From Trachipleistophora hominis (lineage: Eukaryota > Microsporidia > Pleistophoridae), in assembly GCA_000316135.1 (NCBI GenBank), contig JH993832.1:21118-40007 (forward strand): a stretch of DNA of 18,890 nt, written 5' to 3'. A program made the translations under genes and the position numbers. Within the stretch, counting starts at the first letter, position 1. Each line of letters starts with the position of its first letter. Shown here in pieces: positions 17,483 through 18,890 of this stretch. Under the pieces are notes generated by a model, which saw nothing but the letters and a program-made list of their open reading frames with translations, made no database searches and had not been told where the DNA came from.

Positions 17483-17575
17483 ACCGTGAACCAAAGGCCG
17501 ACAAGGTCATGGTAGGCGCTAGCGCGCCAGGAGAGTCTGTTTAAAGTGTGTGGTGGTAAGAAGATTTAATTAAAA
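17483..17575 (+). repeat. Dispersed short repeat, copy E
   Basis: Block order: ACCGTGAACCAAAGGCCGAC, AAGGTCATGGTAGGCGCTAG, CGCGCCAGGAGAGTCTGTTT, AAAGTGTGTGGTGGTAAGAA, GATTTAATTAAAA. ACCGTGA can pair with TCATGGT (one G-U pair), and GGCGC-TAGC-GCGCC forms a second hairpin. The 8-mer CAATGAAA occurs at 17476-17483 and 17599-17606, only weak evidence for a target-site duplication. Confidence 0.75.
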
Positions 17576-18194
17576 TAACTCTCAAATAAAAAAAATACCA
17601 ATGAAATATTTATAAACCATGAATGTATCTCGTTGTCATTATGCTGCATCGTAGCAATACAGTTGTAAACAAAAGCAAATATTAACAGTCTTTTCAAACG
17701 CTCTAGTTAAACGAATTAATCCTACGTAAATAACTTTATTTTAAAACAGTGTTCGCGGATTATTATGAGATTAAATTAAAAATGATAACATGGACTAATG
17801 GGCAGTTCTTGAAAATATAGATTTGTTGCATCAACCAAACCCGCATTTCTTGCAAATATCACCGCTAAGTTAATGAACGGCCAATACACTCTTTTTATTG
17901 CACATAGTATTCATAAATTTTATTTTTGTTCTTCGTTTAATTCTTGTATTCATTGCTATAACATAACACGCGATTGATTTTAAGGCACTATAAACACAGT
18001 GAATCTGTGTTTATCATTGCGATCGTTTCATATATTGGTTATATGAATCAAACTATCAACTTTCTATCAAAATCTATTAAATACATTGCATTTAGTACCA
18101 AACAGAGACTCATTTGTTACCATTCGCAGTATATAAAATTTTTGATTCTAAAACCATTACATCTTCTCCCAAGAATTAATTTGGAATTAAGCAA

Positions 18195-18198
18195 CCCC
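18195..18198 (+). promoter_or_regulatory. CCC-type start-proximal motif of the RWD gene
   Basis: CCCC lies one base before the ATG at 18200, supporting this start and matching the other CCC-preceded genes of the window. Confidence 0.6.
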
Positions 18199-18199
18199 G

Positions 18200-18685
18200 A
18201 TGGAAAACTTGAAAGAGGAAGAAATTGCTATTCTACAAAATATATTTAGGACAGATTTATCAGTGGAAAAAAACACGTTAAGAATTACGACGATATTTGG
18301 AGTATTAAATTTTGTGTTAGACAGTAGTTATCCGGATACATCGCCAATACTGGATGTATACTATGAAAATAAAAAATCTGCTGAGCAGGTCGTAAATTAC
18401 TTGACTGAGCGTTCAAGAATGCACCAGGGTCGGCCTATGTTATATCCTCTTGTGATAGATTTTCTTCAATACCACGAGCGATCCAGAGAACAAGGCGCTA
18501 AGGACATTGGTGGTTCTGTTGAAATGTCGTACGAGATTGTGGATAAAACTGATCAAAGAGTTACAGAACAGGAGTTTTATAGTTGGGTTAATTCTAACAG
18601 GCCGGCATCTGTCGTACAAACCGGAATTTCGGGAAAAGAGTTCTTTTTGAGAATGAAGGGAAATTATCAGGAGGAGGACGTGTAA
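18200..18685 (+). CDS. RWD-domain protein, Gir2/RWDD1 (DFRP2)-like
   Basis: A 161-residue protein. The RWD domain covers about residues 1-95: an N-terminal acidic helix (ENLKEEEIAILQNIF), the RWD hallmark YPDTSP (44-49) and the GRPMLYPLVIDF segment (78-89) that corresponds to the GxxMIFxLV helix of the family. The C-terminal part has VTEQEFYSWV (121-130) and ISGKEFF (143-149). In RWDD1/Gir2 the equivalents are a VT-x-F-x-W block and an LTG/LSGKQLF block, followed by an acidic tail; here the tail is QEEDV. In other eukaryotes these proteins bind and stabilise DRG2/Rbg2 GTPases and contact GCN1 in translation control. This one is shorter than its human counterpart (about 240 residues). It could instead be another RWD-plus-C-terminal-box protein. 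The start is supported by the CCCC motif. Confidence 0.82.
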   Translation: MENLKEEEIAILQNIFRTDLSVEKNTLRITTIFGVLNFVLDSSYPDTSPILDVYYENKKSAEQVVNYLTERSRMHQGRPMLYPLVIDFLQYHERSREQGAKDIGGSVEMSYEIVDKTDQRVTEQEFYSWVNSNRPASVVQTGISGKEFFLRMKGNYQEEDV

Positions 18686-18890
18686 ACGTGCCATCAGTTA
18701 TGGCTTAAACAACAAATTAGGTTCTTTACATTCAATGGTATGACCTTCCTCGTAGAATGCTTAGTCTTACGTGTAATAGAGAAATAATTAAATTTATTGT
18801 TATTATACACGGGCTGTTTATAACAGAGAAATACGTTCTATCTAACGAGTTGTTCATTTGTTAAGTAAATACGAGTGGTGAATATTTGCA
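18686..18890. other. Window end, 3' flank of the RWD gene
   Basis: AT-rich 3' flank. Nothing recognisable in 205 bases. Confidence 0.6.

Larger units (their letters stand above)
16624..18199. other. AT-rich intergenic region before the RWD gene
   Basis: The stretch is AT-rich with no confident gene. It contains one copy of the dispersed repeat (17483-17575). An open frame at 17974-18249 overlaps the RWD gene start in another frame, has no ATG at its head and looks like a shadow. The last few bases carry the CCCC motif of the RWD gene. Confidence 0.65.

Noticed and set aside
17974..18249. A 91-codon plus-strand frame overlapping the start of the RWD gene.
   Set aside because: It has no ATG at its head, is AT-driven, and overlaps the better supported RWD gene in another frame.

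Overview
The window looks like nuclear DNA of a compact-protein eukaryote, most likely a microsporidian. The evidence is as follows. The recognisable genes are eukaryotic (ribosomal protein eL30, two DCAF-type WD40 proteins, a Gir2/RWDD1-like RWD protein, a C2H2 zinc-finger protein). All five read as single intronless frames, and the proteins are short for their families. In four of them the ATG is preceded within about 10 bases by a CCC or CCCC run, which is a described microsporidian start-proximal signal. The ribosomal protein gene also has AAATTT just upstream. Gene density is very low for a microsporidian: about 4.2 kb of coding sequence in 18.9 kb. That points to one of the expanded genomes with long AT-rich intergenic tracts rather than an Encephalitozoon-like genome. 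The species assignment is inference.

Layout: 1-3471 is an AT-rich desert that opens with one copy of a short dispersed repeat. A C2H2 zinc-finger gene lies at 3472-4344 (+). From 4345 to 9157 there is no confident gene; this stretch carries two more copies of the repeat, two different tandem repeats, and fragments that look like decayed coding sequence. A GC-richer cluster follows: a DCAF5/DCAF8-like WD40 gene (9158-10513, +), ribosomal protein eL30 (11910-12236, +) and a CDT2/DTL-like WD40 gene (12551-13519, -) that converges on eL30. The desert resumes until a small predicted secreted protein (16399-16623, +). The window ends with the RWD-domain gene (18200-18685, +).

The genes do not form an operon. 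The common theme is that both WD40 proteins resemble substrate receptors of CUL4-DDB1 ubiquitin ligases (DCAFs), and they sit on either side of a ribosomal protein gene. The RWD protein resembles partners of translational DRG GTPases, so it and eL30 both belong to translation.

The most interesting structure is non-coding: a family of roughly 90-110 bp elements, at least six copies in this window, in both orientations and only between genes. They share a GC-rich core with hairpin potential, and one copy is bounded by a perfect 13-bp direct repeat that looks like a target-site duplication. It resembles a very short SINE-like or other non-autonomous element that I do not recognise. No tRNA, rRNA, CRISPR array or intact transposon was found.
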